DNA from: Kineothrix alysoides
GTDB taxonomy: Bacteria > Bacillota > Clostridia > Lachnospirales > Lachnospiraceae
Direction of reading: 5' to 3'
NCBI RefSeq assembly: GCF_000732725.1
Contig: NZ_JPNB01000002.1
Coordinates: forward strand, 1,426,001-1,490,000
DNA: 64,000 nucleotides
Part shown: in pieces, positions 11,358 through 19,446 of the stretch
Layout of the letters: every line of letters starts with the position of its first letter
Numbering within the stretch: position 1 is the first letter of the stretch
The notes under the pieces: model-generated
Database searches by the model: none
What the model was told of the DNA's origin: nothing
Seen by the model: only the letters and a program-made list of their open reading frames with translations
Position numbers and translations under genes: made by a program

Positions 11358-11673
11358 GCATTCCGGTAAATTGGCCACTAGGCAAAACTTATGAGAGCCT
11401 GTCAATGGTCAATAATGCAAGCCGCACCGACCACCAGGTTTGGCAGAATGCGCCGTTTCAATGCTTTATACCAAAACATTAACGTTTTCCTCTTAACAAG
11501 GCATCGAAAGATGTGGAACAACAGAGGATGGATGAAATGGAGCCGGAGATGTAGCATTTATTGGTATTGCTCCTGAAAATCGTACTTGAAGTATAGTACT
11601 ATATAGTATAATATTGTATAAGAACGGTATTATCCCGGCTTATCTGAAATCTTTGGCATAGGAGAATTATTGT
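11358..11673. other. Intergenic stretch after the acyltransferase gene
   Basis: The first 120 bases translate without a stop in one frame (GIPVNWPLGKTYESLSMVNN...), then break. I do not recognise it; it may be a decayed gene end. The 3' part carries an AT-rich tract (about 11590-11620) and the AGGAGAA Shine-Dalgarno of the next gene. Confidence 0.35.
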
Positions 11674-12120
11674 ATGCAATTTGAATTTGAGAGCGAAATA
11701 AAACGGCTCGAAGGCAAGATTAAATGGAATGTATTTTATTTCCCGTATTCTACGTTGGAGCATTTTGGTTCTAAAGGTAATATACCGGTTTGTATTACGG
11801 TGGACGGCCATAAGTTCGATCATATGTTGCTGCCATCAAAAAACGGTCATTATTTAGTATACAACGAATTTATCAAACAGGCTGTCGGAAAAGATCTTGG
11901 AGACAGCGTGCATGTAACTTTAGAAAAGGACACGAAAAAACGGGAATTTGTAATTCCGGCTTATATTGAAAATATTCTGAAGGATGCTGGTGTATTGGAA
12001 TTGTTTCAAAAGCAGCCGGATTATATGAAACGCGAACAGATAAATTACATAGAGATTGCAAAGAAAGAAGAAACGAAGACAAACAGGATTAATACATTGA
12101 TAAAACGGTTAGGCAGCTAG
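11674..12120 (+). CDS. DUF1905/YdeI-type protein
   Basis: This 148-residue protein has a DUF1905 domain at about residues 1-95 (FESEIKRLEGKIKWNVFYFPYS...YLVYNEFIKQAVGKDLGDSVHVTLEKD). The C-terminal helical stretch (VIPAYIENILKDAGVLELFQKQPDYMKREQINYIEIAKKEETKTNRI) resembles the bacteriocin-protection YdeI/OmpD-associated C-domain (F..L.P..R.EY..WI..AK..ET..RRI). The function is not established. The Shine-Dalgarno AGGAGAA precedes ATG 11674. A small gene and a GNAT acetyltransferase follow on the same strand. Confidence 0.75.
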   Translation: MQFEFESEIKRLEGKIKWNVFYFPYSTLEHFGSKGNIPVCITVDGHKFDHMLLPSKNGHYLVYNEFIKQAVGKDLGDSVHVTLEKDTKKREFVIPAYIENILKDAGVLELFQKQPDYMKREQINYIEIAKKEETKTNRINTLIKRLGS

Positions 12121-12149
12121 AATTCATTATAGAAACGGAGGAAGGAAAA

Positions 12150-12374
12150 ATGTTGAATACGGAATTGGTAGAAATTGTAAAAAAATTCGCAGAATCGGAA
12201 TGGGACCTGATTGATGTGCCTTCGAAAAAATGGCTGGAAGATAATGGATCGGAGAATTCGGCGGCAGAATTGTTGAAAGCAGTTGAACAAGCGGACAAAG
12301 AGTGCGGAAGCTGTGGCTGTGACTTTGATCCGCTTTATAAACGTGCGTTAGAACTGCTGAGGATTACGGTTTGA
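12150..12374 (+). CDS. Small hypothetical protein with a CGSCGCD motif
   Basis: This 74-residue acidic protein has a strong Shine-Dalgarno (CGGAGGAAGGAAAA-ATG). It ends in a Cys-rich stretch CGSCGCDFDPLYKRALELL that could bind a metal, though three Cys are visible. The first half (VKKFAESEWDLIDVPSKKWLEDN) looks helical. I recognise no family. Its stop overlaps the putative TTG start of the following acetyltransferase gene by two bases, so it is likely part of the same operon. Confidence 0.65.
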   Translation: MLNTELVEIVKKFAESEWDLIDVPSKKWLEDNGSENSAAELLKAVEQADKECGSCGCDFDPLYKRALELLRITV

Positions 12375-12913
12375 AAGCGAATTATCCATATCAAATCGAC
12401 GAAGAAAACGGCATGGTTTACGCCTGGTTTACCAAAATGGAGTATAGAGGCGGGGTTGTTATTTCGGATTTAGAGCCTGAGTTGACTTTGTTTGAAGAGA
12501 AATATTACGATATATATCAAAAGGTTGGAAACGATACTTTTGCTGATTTACTGCACAAATTGCATAGCAACGTACGTCAGTTTTTTCCTCTTGATGAAGT
12601 CCGGAAACGTGAAACGTATCTTTGGTTCGAAAACGATGAACTTGTCGGAAGTATTCGGATTTATCATAACGAAGAGGAAAACGTTTATGAAATCGAGAGA
12701 GTGATGATCGCTCCGCAGTCACAGGGCAGAGGTTACGGAACGAAGTTATTGAATTTTATTGTAGCGAAGCTTCAGCAAACGAACCGTACACCGATTGTTC
12801 TGACGGTTGCTGCGTGCAATAGCAAAGCGGTTAAAATGTATGAAAAGTTTGGGTTTGTTCCTATTAGCGAGGAAATGGATGAATGGAAAATCGAGAGAGA
12901 TATATGCGGTTAA
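12371..12913 (+). CDS. GNAT-family N-acetyltransferase
   Basis: This 180-residue acetyltransferase has its GNAT domain at about residues 75-170. The acetyl-CoA-binding loop is QSQGRGYGTKLL (Q/RxxGxG/A), preceded by VYEIERVMIAP and followed by the NSKAVKMYEKFGFV motif. The N-terminal 70 residues are less typical. The start is uncertain. TTG 12371 overlaps the previous stop and has GAGG about 10 nt upstream; the first ATG (12413) would remove 14 residues without harming the domain. The substrate is unknown. Confidence 0.8.
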   Translation: MKANYPYQIDEENGMVYAWFTKMEYRGGVVISDLEPELTLFEEKYYDIYQKVGNDTFADLLHKLHSNVRQFFPLDEVRKRETYLWFENDELVGSIRIYHNEEENVYEIERVMIAPQSQGRGYGTKLLNFIVAKLQQTNRTPIVLTVAACNSKAVKMYEKFGFVPISEEMDEWKIERDICG

Positions 12914-12941
12914 TGTTTTGTAAACAGAGAAATTAGATAAG

Positions 12942-12993
12942 AGAGACTTTAGAGGTGCACCTGAGTCATTATATAGAAAATCTCTATTTTTTT
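12942..12993 (+). terminator. Rho-independent terminator after the GNAT gene
   Basis: AGAGA-c-TTT (12942-12950) pairs with AAA-a-TCTCT (12977-12985), and a run of T follows. The loop contains a perfect palindrome AGGTGCACCT. Confidence 0.65.
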
Positions 12994-13157
12994 GATCGGC
13001 GAAAAAATCAGGGATTTTTTTAATTGCTTGTTTTAGCAAATACGGTATCTTTTCTCAAGCGCTATGGTGATGTCAGACAAGCTGCCGCATGTGTGAAAGT
13101 AAAAATAACGGAATTTTAGTAATGTGTTTCTTACTGCTAAGTTGGTTTTCAAGGTTA

Positions 13158-13185
13158 TTGAAAAAAACTTATCTTGTAATATAAT
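13158..13185 (+). promoter_or_regulatory. Sigma-A-type promoter for the radical SAM gene
   Basis: TTGAAA (13158-13163) and TATAAT (13180-13185) are spaced by 16 bp, about 100 bp before the start codon. The stretch 12994-13150 upstream holds only a broken frame (LKRYGDVRQAAACVKV) that resembles a helix-turn-helix remnant but is too short to name. Confidence 0.6.
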
Positions 13186-13281
13186 GATATCATAATCTCA
13201 TAGGATAAATTTGAATGAAAGTTTTGCGGGTAGTTTGAGTCATAGACGGCAATTTAACGAAAATAAAGAGGAGTACATATC

Positions 13282-14370
13282 ATGTTAAACTTAAATGATT
13301 TTATGAACAATGGAATAAAAAACATTTCCGACACTGCCGGACGGTTTTATCTCGGTAATCGCCGGGGCCAGTCCTTCATGCTGCACACGGTATCCTCTTT
13401 GCGTAGGAGCGCAAAGATAAGAGCACAGCAAGAGCAGAACGGAACTCATATCCCGCCTTTTCTGATTGCCAGTATTGCGACAGAGTGTAACTTAAGATGT
13501 GCAGGCTGTTACGCACGGGCAAACGGCAGTTGCAGCGATGGACAGGTGCAAGAGCAGTTGACCGCCGACGATTGGCGGCGGATATTTCAGGAGGCGTCGG
13601 ACCTTGGTATCTCTTTTATTTTGCTCGCAGGCGGAGAACCACTTTTACGCGGTGACGTGATTGAAGCCGCAACCGGGTTTGACAATATCATTTTTCCGGT
13701 TTTTACCAACGGAACTATGATAAATGAGGATTATCTGAACTTGTTTGATCAGCATCGCAACCTGATTCCGGTACTCAGTATCGAGGGCGATGCTGAAAAA
13801 ACGGATACCCGGCGCGGGAATGGTGTGTCAAAAAGGGTCGAGCAGGCCATAAAGAGCCTCGAGGAGCGGGGTATCTTGTTCGGCGCTTCCATAACGGTAA
13901 CAACCGAAAATCAAAATGGAGTGACGGAACCGGTTTTTGTTCAATCCCTGCGGGAAAGCGGATGCGGGCTTGTTTTTTATGTGGAATATGTCCCTGTAGA
14001 AAAGAATACGGATCATTTGATTTTGGATGAAGATAACCTGCGTATTCTTGCGGCCCGTATTGACGGACTGCGTGGGAAGGGGAACAACAAAGGGATGATT
14101 CTCCTGTCTTTCCCCGGTGACGAGGAAGCAATGGGCGGGTGTCTGGCTGCAGGGCGAGGGTTCTTTCACATCAACGCCACGGGCGGAGCCGAGCCTTGTC
14201 CTTTTTCCCCTTATTCGGAGATGAACCTGAAGGAGCAGTCACTTTTGACGGTGCTTCAATCTCCATTCTTTGAAAGGGTGCGTGAAATAAGCGCAGCAGA
14301 AGCGGTGAACCATAAAGGCGGATGTACGTTGTTTCAATATGAAGAGGAAGTAACGCAGGCATTAAGCTAA
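13282..14370 (+). CDS. Radical SAM protein with SPASM-like C-terminus
   Basis: This 362-residue enzyme has the radical SAM cluster motif CNLRCAGC (Cys69, Cys73, Cys76), followed by LAGGEPLLR (the GGE motif) and TNGTMINEDYL. The C-terminal region has GCLAAGRGFFHINATGGAEPCPF...GGCTLF, which looks like a reduced SPASM/auxiliary-cluster region. Such proteins modify peptides, act on cofactors or act as anaerobic maturases. The gene has its own promoter and Shine-Dalgarno (AGAGGAG), and no partner peptide is obvious upstream. The specific reaction cannot be assigned. Confidence 0.8.
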   Translation: MLNLNDFMNNGIKNISDTAGRFYLGNRRGQSFMLHTVSSLRRSAKIRAQQEQNGTHIPPFLIASIATECNLRCAGCYARANGSCSDGQVQEQLTADDWRRIFQEASDLGISFILLAGGEPLLRGDVIEAATGFDNIIFPVFTNGTMINEDYLNLFDQHRNLIPVLSIEGDAEKTDTRRGNGVSKRVEQAIKSLEERGILFGASITVTTENQNGVTEPVFVQSLRESGCGLVFYVEYVPVEKNTDHLILDEDNLRILAARIDGLRGKGNNKGMILLSFPGDEEAMGGCLAAGRGFFHINATGGAEPCPFSPYSEMNLKEQSLLTVLQSPFFERVREISAAEAVNHKGGCTLFQYEEEVTQALS

Positions 14371-14461
14371 AGAATAAGGGGCAGCACATGGAATTGCCTT
14401 ACGATATCTGTCGTAGACTTGGGGGTTAAAGAATGATAATGTGCTGTTTTGAAGAAAAATA

Positions 14462-14517
14462 TTGACATTTGATTCACATATTAGTATATTATTACCATTA
14501 ACTGACCGATGGTCAGT
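14462..14517 (+). promoter_or_regulatory. Promoter with TetR operator
   Basis: TTGACA (14462-14467) and TATATT (14485-14490) have an ideal 17-bp spacer. The perfect dyad ACTGACC-GAT-GGTCAGT (14501-14517) covers the likely transcription start. It precedes a TetR gene and its membrane protease partner, so autorepression is likely. Confidence 0.8.
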
Positions 14518-14536
14518 GGCGCGAGATGGTGATTAT

Positions 14537-15184
14537 ATGAGAATTGTAAAAGAACACGAAGAGCGAAAAACGCAGATAGTAGAAATTAGTGAGCGCTTTT
14601 TTATGGAAAAGGGGTACGAGAATTGTTCTGTCAGCGATATTGTAAAGGAAGCAGGGATTGCAAAGGGAACTTTTTTTTATTATTTTCCGGAAAAGGAAGA
14701 TGTGCTGAACGAAATTATTAGCCGAAAGTCTGTAAAAATTGAAAGAGAATGCTGCAAAATAGCTATGCTAACCGGGTTTAGCAATGAAAAAAGATTTCTG
14801 ATGACTTTGTTACAAGTGAATAAGGCAGCAGGGCTTATTGAGGAAAAGAACAACCGGGCAACTAATGGCATGTCGGATATGCACAAACCGGCAAATGCGC
14901 TTATGCATCATAAAAGCAGAATCGCTTTGCAGAAAATCCTTACACCGATACTTGCGAATATTTTAAGAGATGATTATGATGAGCAGAAAAATGGTGTACT
15001 GGAAGATAATATAATGATTATTTTATCTGCGGCACAGACTTTAATGGATGAAGAAGTAATCGGAAAAGAAAATTGTGATATGCTTCGCATGCTCCAAAGT
15101 ATATTTATGGCCGCAGCAAAATTACTTGGTCTGAATGAAACCGTACTTGAAAGGGAATGGAAGGAATTAACGAATGAATTATAA
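14537..15184 (+). CDS. TetR/AcrR-family regulator
   Basis: This 215-residue regulator has a clear helix-turn-helix: IVEISERFFMEKGYENCSVSD, then IVKEAGIAKGTFFYYFPEKE (about residues 14-55). The longer frame beginning at 14462 would start inside the -35 box, so I place the start at ATG 14537, downstream of the operator dyad. It overlaps the CPBP protease gene by 11 bp, which implies translational coupling and shared control. Confidence 0.9.
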   Translation: MRIVKEHEERKTQIVEISERFFMEKGYENCSVSDIVKEAGIAKGTFFYYFPEKEDVLNEIISRKSVKIERECCKIAMLTGFSNEKRFLMTLLQVNKAAGLIEEKNNRATNGMSDMHKPANALMHHKSRIALQKILTPILANILRDDYDEQKNGVLEDNIMIILSAAQTLMDEEVIGKENCDMLRMLQSIFMAAAKLLGLNETVLEREWKELTNEL

Positions 15185-15968
15185 TACGAAGAAGTATGTG
15201 ATATTAAATTTTGCATGTTCCTGGAGTCTTTTTCTGCTTGCATTAGTTTTGGCTCTTGGATTAGGAATGAAATTTCTGCTTGAAGATGACGGTATTTATA
15301 TGACGTTGCTGACAGTCATATACTGTTGGATGCCGAATATAGTTCTTTTGATTTTCTGGAAAAGGCTTAATGTCCCGATGTCCAGAAAAGAATTTTATAA
15401 AAAAGAATTCAGTATTCGGATTAAATGGACAATTATTCTTAGGATTCTTTTATTAGAAGTTGGCGTTTGTGTAGTAAGTGCGTTTATTGTATCTTTGCAG
15501 ACACATACTTCAATGATGCAGGCCTTTGGTATTCCCGCAGAAGGGATACTTGCTACGGCGTTTTTCTGCCTGTTCACCGGTGCGACCGGTGAAGAAAGCG
15601 GATGGAGGGGGTTCTTGCTTGTTGGCTATCGTCAGAAACATACGCTTCTTACATCCTGCATATTTACAGGACTTGTGTGGGCATTCTGGCACTTACCGGT
15701 ATGGATTTTATCCGGCTATACGGGGATGATGCTGGTTGTATATATTCTTGCATTTATAGTCAGTCTTATAGGATTTACAATTACAATGATGTACTATTAT
15801 GAAAAGTGCCGTAACATTATTGTACTCGTATTCTTCCATTATATGATTAATTTCGTGCTTGCCTTTTACTGCGGAGATGATATTTTGTATCAGGTGTATT
15901 CTGCTGTACTATATCTGATCATTTCAATATTTTTCGTATTGCGCGATAAAAAGATGTATCTTTGCTGA
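15174..15968 (+). CDS. CPBP-family intramembrane protease
   Basis: This is a 264-residue membrane protein of the CPBP (CAAX protease and bacteriocin-processing) family, with about seven hydrophobic segments. The catalytic motifs are GEESGWRGFL (Glu140, Glu141, Arg145), FWHLP (His173) and a later FFHYMINF. Members cleave membrane substrates or protect producers against their own bacteriocins. Co-transcription with an autorepressed TetR suggests induction by a small molecule. The substrate is unknown, and no bacteriocin gene is next to it. Confidence 0.88.
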   Translation: MNYNTKKYVILNFACSWSLFLLALVLALGLGMKFLLEDDGIYMTLLTVIYCWMPNIVLLIFWKRLNVPMSRKEFYKKEFSIRIKWTIILRILLLEVGVCVVSAFIVSLQTHTSMMQAFGIPAEGILATAFFCLFTGATGEESGWRGFLLVGYRQKHTLLTSCIFTGLVWAFWHLPVWILSGYTGMMLVVYILAFIVSLIGFTITMMYYYEKCRNIIVLVFFHYMINFVLAFYCGDDILYQVYSAVLYLIISIFFVLRDKKMYLC

Positions 15969-16297
15969 CTGTCATATAGACTTTACAAAGCGGGGTATAT
16001 AAATTATAGAAGCGGACTTAAGCCTCACAATATTCTCCCCGGTCTCCCGGCATATGAGTACCAATATGAAACGCGAAGAGGCATTGAAATCATGGAGGTA
16101 TTAATTATGCCGAAGAAAATAGAATATATATTGAGAATTGTATTCGCAGCGGCTATATTAAAAGTCGTTCTGTGAGAGCCCAAAAGGTTCAACAAGCAAT
16201 TTTTATATCCTCAAAGTGTTGCGAATGTATTTCCCTTTTACAGAAAGAATAAGACAATAAATAAAGTAACGCATATACGAAATACCTATAATAATAT
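15969..16297. other. Intergenic stretch downstream of the CPBP gene
   Basis: Apart from one very short open frame with a good Shine-Dalgarno (16107-16175, listed separately), I see no gene, and no strong promoter facing either neighbour. Confidence 0.4.
16107..16175 (+). CDS. Possible 22-residue peptide
   Basis: A GGAGG site lies 8 nt before an ATG that opens a 22-codon frame: two lysines near the start, then a hydrophobic run (ILRIVFAAAILKVVL). It could be a small membrane peptide or just a gene remnant. No homology is recognised. Confidence 0.22.
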   Translation: MPKKIEYILRIVFAAAILKVVL

Positions 16298-16336
16298 AAT
16301 CCTCCATGCTCTCGAATGAGAATATGGAGGATTTTT
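16298..16336. terminator. Bidirectional terminator
   Basis: AATCCTCCAT (16298-16307) pairs perfectly with ATGGAGGATT (16324-16333), followed by T residues on the plus strand and an AT-rich run on the minus. It separates the converging CPBP and VOC genes. The stem is nearly the same as the one at 32007. Confidence 0.75.
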
Positions 16337-16415
16337 ATAAGCGGATGAATTACCTTATAGATTCATATAGGGACGTTACATCGACGCTTTTTTTGTCATC
16401 CAGGCCTTTATATCC

Positions 16416-16799
16416 TTATCCAAAAAAGCTAATGCAAAAAGGGTGCCCCACCGGGTCAATAAAAATCGTATAATCCTGAGAATATTGCACGGATGCCAAA
16501 GTGGCACCGCAAGCCAGCGCATGACTTTTCACAGCCTCTTTTTCATTTGGCGTTGAAGCGAAGTCTAAATGTGTCATTTGTTGCTGCTTCCCTTTTTCAT
16601 TTGGCCAGACCGGCTGAATATAGTCTTCTGTCTCTTGAAACAGTAAACATATATGCTCATCCGGGGAAATAACAGCAAGCCATTCTTCATCGAAGCGCTG
16701 TTTGTTCCATCCTAATAATTCGGTATAGAAATCTGCCAACGCCTCCTGATTCGGACAATCCAGAGTAACGGATGCAAAATTAATTGTAGGTCTCGACAT
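16416..16799 (-). CDS. VOC-family (glyoxalase/bleomycin-resistance fold) protein
   Basis: This is a 127-residue VOC-superfamily protein. It starts FASVTLDCPNQEALADFYTELLGW and ends with YTIFIDPVGHPFCI, the usual paired beta-alpha-beta-beta-beta layout of single-domain members. The start at ATG 16799 has GGAGGAAC 7-8 nt upstream. A second, duplicated copy of this Shine-Dalgarno and start lies 40 bp upstream but is out of frame (see the repeat entry). Members bind or degrade small molecules or sequester antibiotics; the ligand is unknown here. Confidence 0.82.
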   Translation of the reverse strand: MSRPTINFASVTLDCPNQEALADFYTELLGWNKQRFDEEWLAVISPDEHICLLFQETEDYIQPVWPNEKGKQQQMTHLDFASTPNEKEAVKSHALACGATLASVQYSQDYTIFIDPVGHPFCISFFG

Positions 16800-16865
16800 A
16801 GATAGTTCCTCCTGCAAAATTAATTGTAGGTCTCGACATAGATAGTTCCTCCTGCAAAATTAATT
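16773..16865 (-). repeat. 40-bp tandem duplication across the VOC gene start
   Basis: A 40-bp unit (16773-16812) is repeated exactly at 16813-16852, and 13 bases of a third copy follow (16853-16865). The unit contains the Shine-Dalgarno, the ATG and the first nine codons of the VOC gene. Because 40 is not a multiple of three, the upstream copy encodes a 19-residue peptide (MSRPTINFAGGTIYVETYN) whose stop lies just inside the real gene. Confidence 0.9.
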
Positions 16866-17408
16866 ATTTATTAGTAATATTTTATCACATAAAAACAATG
16901 CTTTCATTATGTTTTTCTTCTAAAGAATCAGATAATAAGATGTTTTACAGTTATTACTTATCGCGCATCCCGTTACCCGTCTAAGAAGATACTTTGCGAT
17001 GAATTAAAAGTGGTAAAAGTCCGAGATGATCATTAGCAAAAAACTTCTTTTTCAGAGAGTAAAATAGCGTGAATAGAAGGAAAAGGTGCTATTGCAGGGC
17101 CGTTAAAGTTTTCATAAAAGCACAATCGGGAGGGTTATTGAAGATATAGAAAATTAGCTTATTGCATTTACTTTATAGTATAATAACTATAGGGTCTATC
17201 GATATGTAACTGTACAACCAACATAGAATAAACAGTAAAGGGGGAAAAGCGTCATATGGACAAGCCGGACGATATCTTTTTAAAAGAAGATTCAAAAAGG
17301 AACATGAAAGGGGAAAAACCACAAGAAAGTGCAGGATTTTCCTAGAAGGTGTGACAGTAAAAATTAAATAAAGAAGGGGCTTACATATAAATGTAATAGG
17401 GGAATGGT
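16866..17408. other. Intergenic stretch before the ECF sigma operon
   Basis: About 540 bases hold no recognisable gene. One 29-codon frame at 17256 is listed separately. Promoters for the divergent VOC and sigma genes must lie here, but no convincing -35/-10 pair stands out. Confidence 0.4.
17256..17345 (+). CDS. Possible 29-residue hydrophilic peptide
   Basis: A GGGGG-type Shine-Dalgarno precedes ATG 17256, and the frame (MDKPDDIFLKEDSKRN...) is strongly charged. It ends 63 bp before the ECF sigma gene. It could be a leader peptide, a remnant or chance. Confidence 0.2.
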   Translation: MDKPDDIFLKEDSKRNMKGEKPQESAGFS

Positions 17409-17924
17409 ATGAATAAAGCAAATTGGAAGGAAGAATTTTTCTGCGAAATATATGATGCCACATTTTATAATTTGAGAAAATATATCAGAAGAAGATGTAA
17501 TGACCCTACACTGGTAGACGATGTTCTACAGGAAGTATATTTGGAAGCATTCCGGCATATGGATGATTTGAAGACGCACGAAAACAGTATTGGCTGGATA
17601 TATAAGACAGCAGAAAATAAAATAAAGAAACTCAATAGCATTCATTTTAAACTGAATATAAACGAGATGCCATATGACGAAAGAATTGAAGATATACCGG
17701 ACAAGAATAGTGAATCGGGTTATATCCTATATGAAGAATACAAAGATATACTATTGGAAGATGAATATGATTTATTAATAAAAAAATATCTTGATGGATA
17801 TTCGCATTCAGATTTAGCAAAGATGACTGGAACGACGGTGGCAGGGAGCAAAATGAAACTATCCAGAATTATAAAGAAATTAAAGAACAATTTAAAAGTT
17901 GATTTATTTCTTATATTTTATTGA
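17409..17924 (+). CDS. ECF-type RNA polymerase sigma factor
   Basis: This 171-residue sigma-70-family protein has region 2 (about residues 12-75: NLRKYIRRRCNDPTLVDDVLQEVYLEAFRHMDDL, with DDVLQEV at the core-binding helix) and region 4 (about 115-165: LIKKYLDGYSHSDLAKMTGTTVAGSKMKLSRIIKKL). Region 3 is absent, as in the ECF group. The next gene, 53 bp downstream, encodes a single-pass membrane protein with the layout of an anti-sigma factor. A secreted protein follows, so the three likely form a stress-sensing cassette. Confidence 0.88.
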   Translation: MNKANWKEEFFCEIYDATFYNLRKYIRRRCNDPTLVDDVLQEVYLEAFRHMDDLKTHENSIGWIYKTAENKIKKLNSIHFKLNINEMPYDERIEDIPDKNSESGYILYEEYKDILLEDEYDLLIKKYLDGYSHSDLAKMTGTTVAGSKMKLSRIIKKLKNNLKVDLFLIFY

Positions 17925-17977
17925 AATCAGTGTTACCTTTTATTGATTAATAAGAATATAGGGATAAGGAGGTACCA

Positions 17978-18862
17978 ATGGAGGAAAAAAACATCACTCC
18001 CAATTATCAAAATAAGGCAGGTGGGGATGACAAATTAAAAGCTGAATTAGAAAAAGCCCTTGATCGGGAAATGGATAAATCACCGGATGATATCGATGTA
18101 CAAAAAATTGATTCTATTATCGATTTGCTTAATCAGATTGACGGCGTTCCGGATAATTCGGATCATATATCAAAAAACGAATTCGCTGAAAAGTATTTGC
18201 CGGAATGTAACATATCGGAACCCCAAAAGATGCCGGATAAAAAACCCATACCAATCAGAACATGGAAAGTGGCAGCAGGCTTTTTAAGTGCGGTGTTCGT
18301 GCTTTGTATGGGAAATTACATTTCTGTCAGAGCAACCAGTAAGGATATTTTTACCTTTGTGAAAGACAAGGCGTATGTTATGTATTTTGATGTCTTTGAA
18401 AAAAGTAATAGTGAAAAAGCGGAGAACGACGACAGTTCAGCAATACAGGAGACATTAACGCCAGAGGACCAACAGGCTGCTTCATGGGAGGAGGCACAAA
18501 AAATATCCGGATTAGGCTTTAAAATTCCGCAGTTTATTCCCGAAGGATTAGAGGCCCAAATAATACACATACAAATAACGGAAGAAAAAGATGTGGGAAT
18601 TTCCAGGCAGTATTATAACCGGGATGATAATAGCAATGTGCGGTTTCTTATAAGATATATCAGCGGGAATGGCAAATGGATGTGTGCTATGGACAAAATG
18701 AATAATTTGATCGAGCAAAAGGAAATCAATGATTATATGGTTTCTTTCTATCAGACGGATGATGCAATTCAGGCCATGTATCAAGACGAACAATTTATTT
18801 ATGTGGTAGAAACAAATATGGATCAGAAAACCCTGGAAAAAATTGTTGAAGAAATGAGGTAA
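17978..18862 (+). CDS. Membrane anti-sigma-like protein with DUF4367-type extracellular domain
   Basis: This 294-residue protein has a charged cytoplasmic N-terminus (about 1-92), one transmembrane helix (about 94-115: TWKVAAGFLSAVFVLCMGNYI), a linker, and an extracellular C-terminal domain (about 165-294). That domain begins SGLGFKIPQFIPEGLE and ends YVVETNMDQKTLEKIVEEM, which matches the DUF4367 pattern found on anti-sigma factors. It directly follows the ECF sigma gene. It probably holds that sigma factor inactive until an envelope signal releases it, which is inferred from gene order. Confidence 0.78.
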   Translation: MEEKNITPNYQNKAGGDDKLKAELEKALDREMDKSPDDIDVQKIDSIIDLLNQIDGVPDNSDHISKNEFAEKYLPECNISEPQKMPDKKPIPIRTWKVAAGFLSAVFVLCMGNYISVRATSKDIFTFVKDKAYVMYFDVFEKSNSEKAENDDSSAIQETLTPEDQQAASWEEAQKISGLGFKIPQFIPEGLEAQIIHIQITEEKDVGISRQYYNRDDNSNVRFLIRYISGNGKWMCAMDKMNNLIEQKEINDYMVSFYQTDDAIQAMYQDEQFIYVVETNMDQKTLEKIVEEMR

Positions 18863-18867
18863 ATTTG

Positions 18868-19386
18868 ATGAAAATGAAGAAATGGATAACAAGTGTTTGC
18901 TTAGTGTTGATATTAGTATCGCCATTAACGGCTTTTGCTAGTGAATCCGTTCATTTTGCAGGAGCAAATCAAAAGCAGGAAGAGGAATTGGTAATCGAGC
19001 CATTGACTGCTGAACAGGCAGAAACTCTATATAAGCAGCTTTATGGAGAGAAAAATAAATTTATGCGCTCTAACTTAGGAACCTGCGATATAGGTTTATC
19101 AAATAGTAATGGGAAACTATTAGTAGTATACTCCACGTCATGCAGGGGAACAGCAAGTAAAATAGGAGTCCGGAACTTTACCTTACAGCAAAAAAGCGGT
19201 TTGCTTTGGAGTAATATTACAGTAAAAAATGAATATTCCGAAAATACAGATGCTTTTTTCGGAGGCTTTTATATTACGAATCCGGTCGTTGGAAGAGGAT
19301 ACCGTGCTAATTGTACCCATTACGCGGTGGTAGGCGGAAGCGAAGTTTCAATGTATACGGAAACGGAAACTTATAAATTTCAGTAA
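18868..19386 (+). CDS. Secreted protein of the sigma/anti-sigma cassette
   Basis: This 172-residue protein has a classical signal peptide (MKMKKWITSVCLVLILVSPLTAFA, cleavage probably after AFA). ATG 18868 is preferred over the TTG at 18865 because GAGGT lies 7 nt upstream. The mature part contains two Cys (CDIGLS and STSCRGTASKIG), could form a disulphide, and ends in a beta-rich block. It resembles small secreted DUF6147-type proteins of Lachnospiraceae, but that match is from memory. It starts 5 bp after the anti-sigma gene, so it is part of the same operon and may act in sensing. Confidence 0.7.
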   Translation: MKMKKWITSVCLVLILVSPLTAFASESVHFAGANQKQEEELVIEPLTAEQAETLYKQLYGEKNKFMRSNLGTCDIGLSNSNGKLLVVYSTSCRGTASKIGVRNFTLQQKSGLLWSNITVKNEYSENTDAFFGGFYITNPVVGRGYRANCTHYAVVGGSEVSMYTETETYKFQ

Positions 19387-19394
19387 ATAAATAC

Positions 19395-19438
19395 GGAGGG
19401 CACCCATCAGTTGATTGAACTGTAAATGGATGCCCTCC
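19395..19438. terminator. Strong hairpin between convergent genes
   Basis: GGAGGGCA-c-CCAT (19395-19407) pairs with ATGG-a-TGCCCTCC (19426-19438). A second stem CAGTT/AACTG is nested in the loop. The T-run is weak, so termination efficiency is uncertain. Confidence 0.55.
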
Positions 19439-19446
19439 CTCATGTT

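Noticed and set aside
12994-13130. Helix-turn-helix-like frame LKRYGDVRQAAACVKV
   Set aside because: Too short and without a start; kept only as a possible remnant in the promoter entry.
13775-14169. Long antisense open frames inside the radical SAM gene
   Set aside because: They are shadows created by the GC-richer coding sequence of the real gene; no ribosome site or domain.
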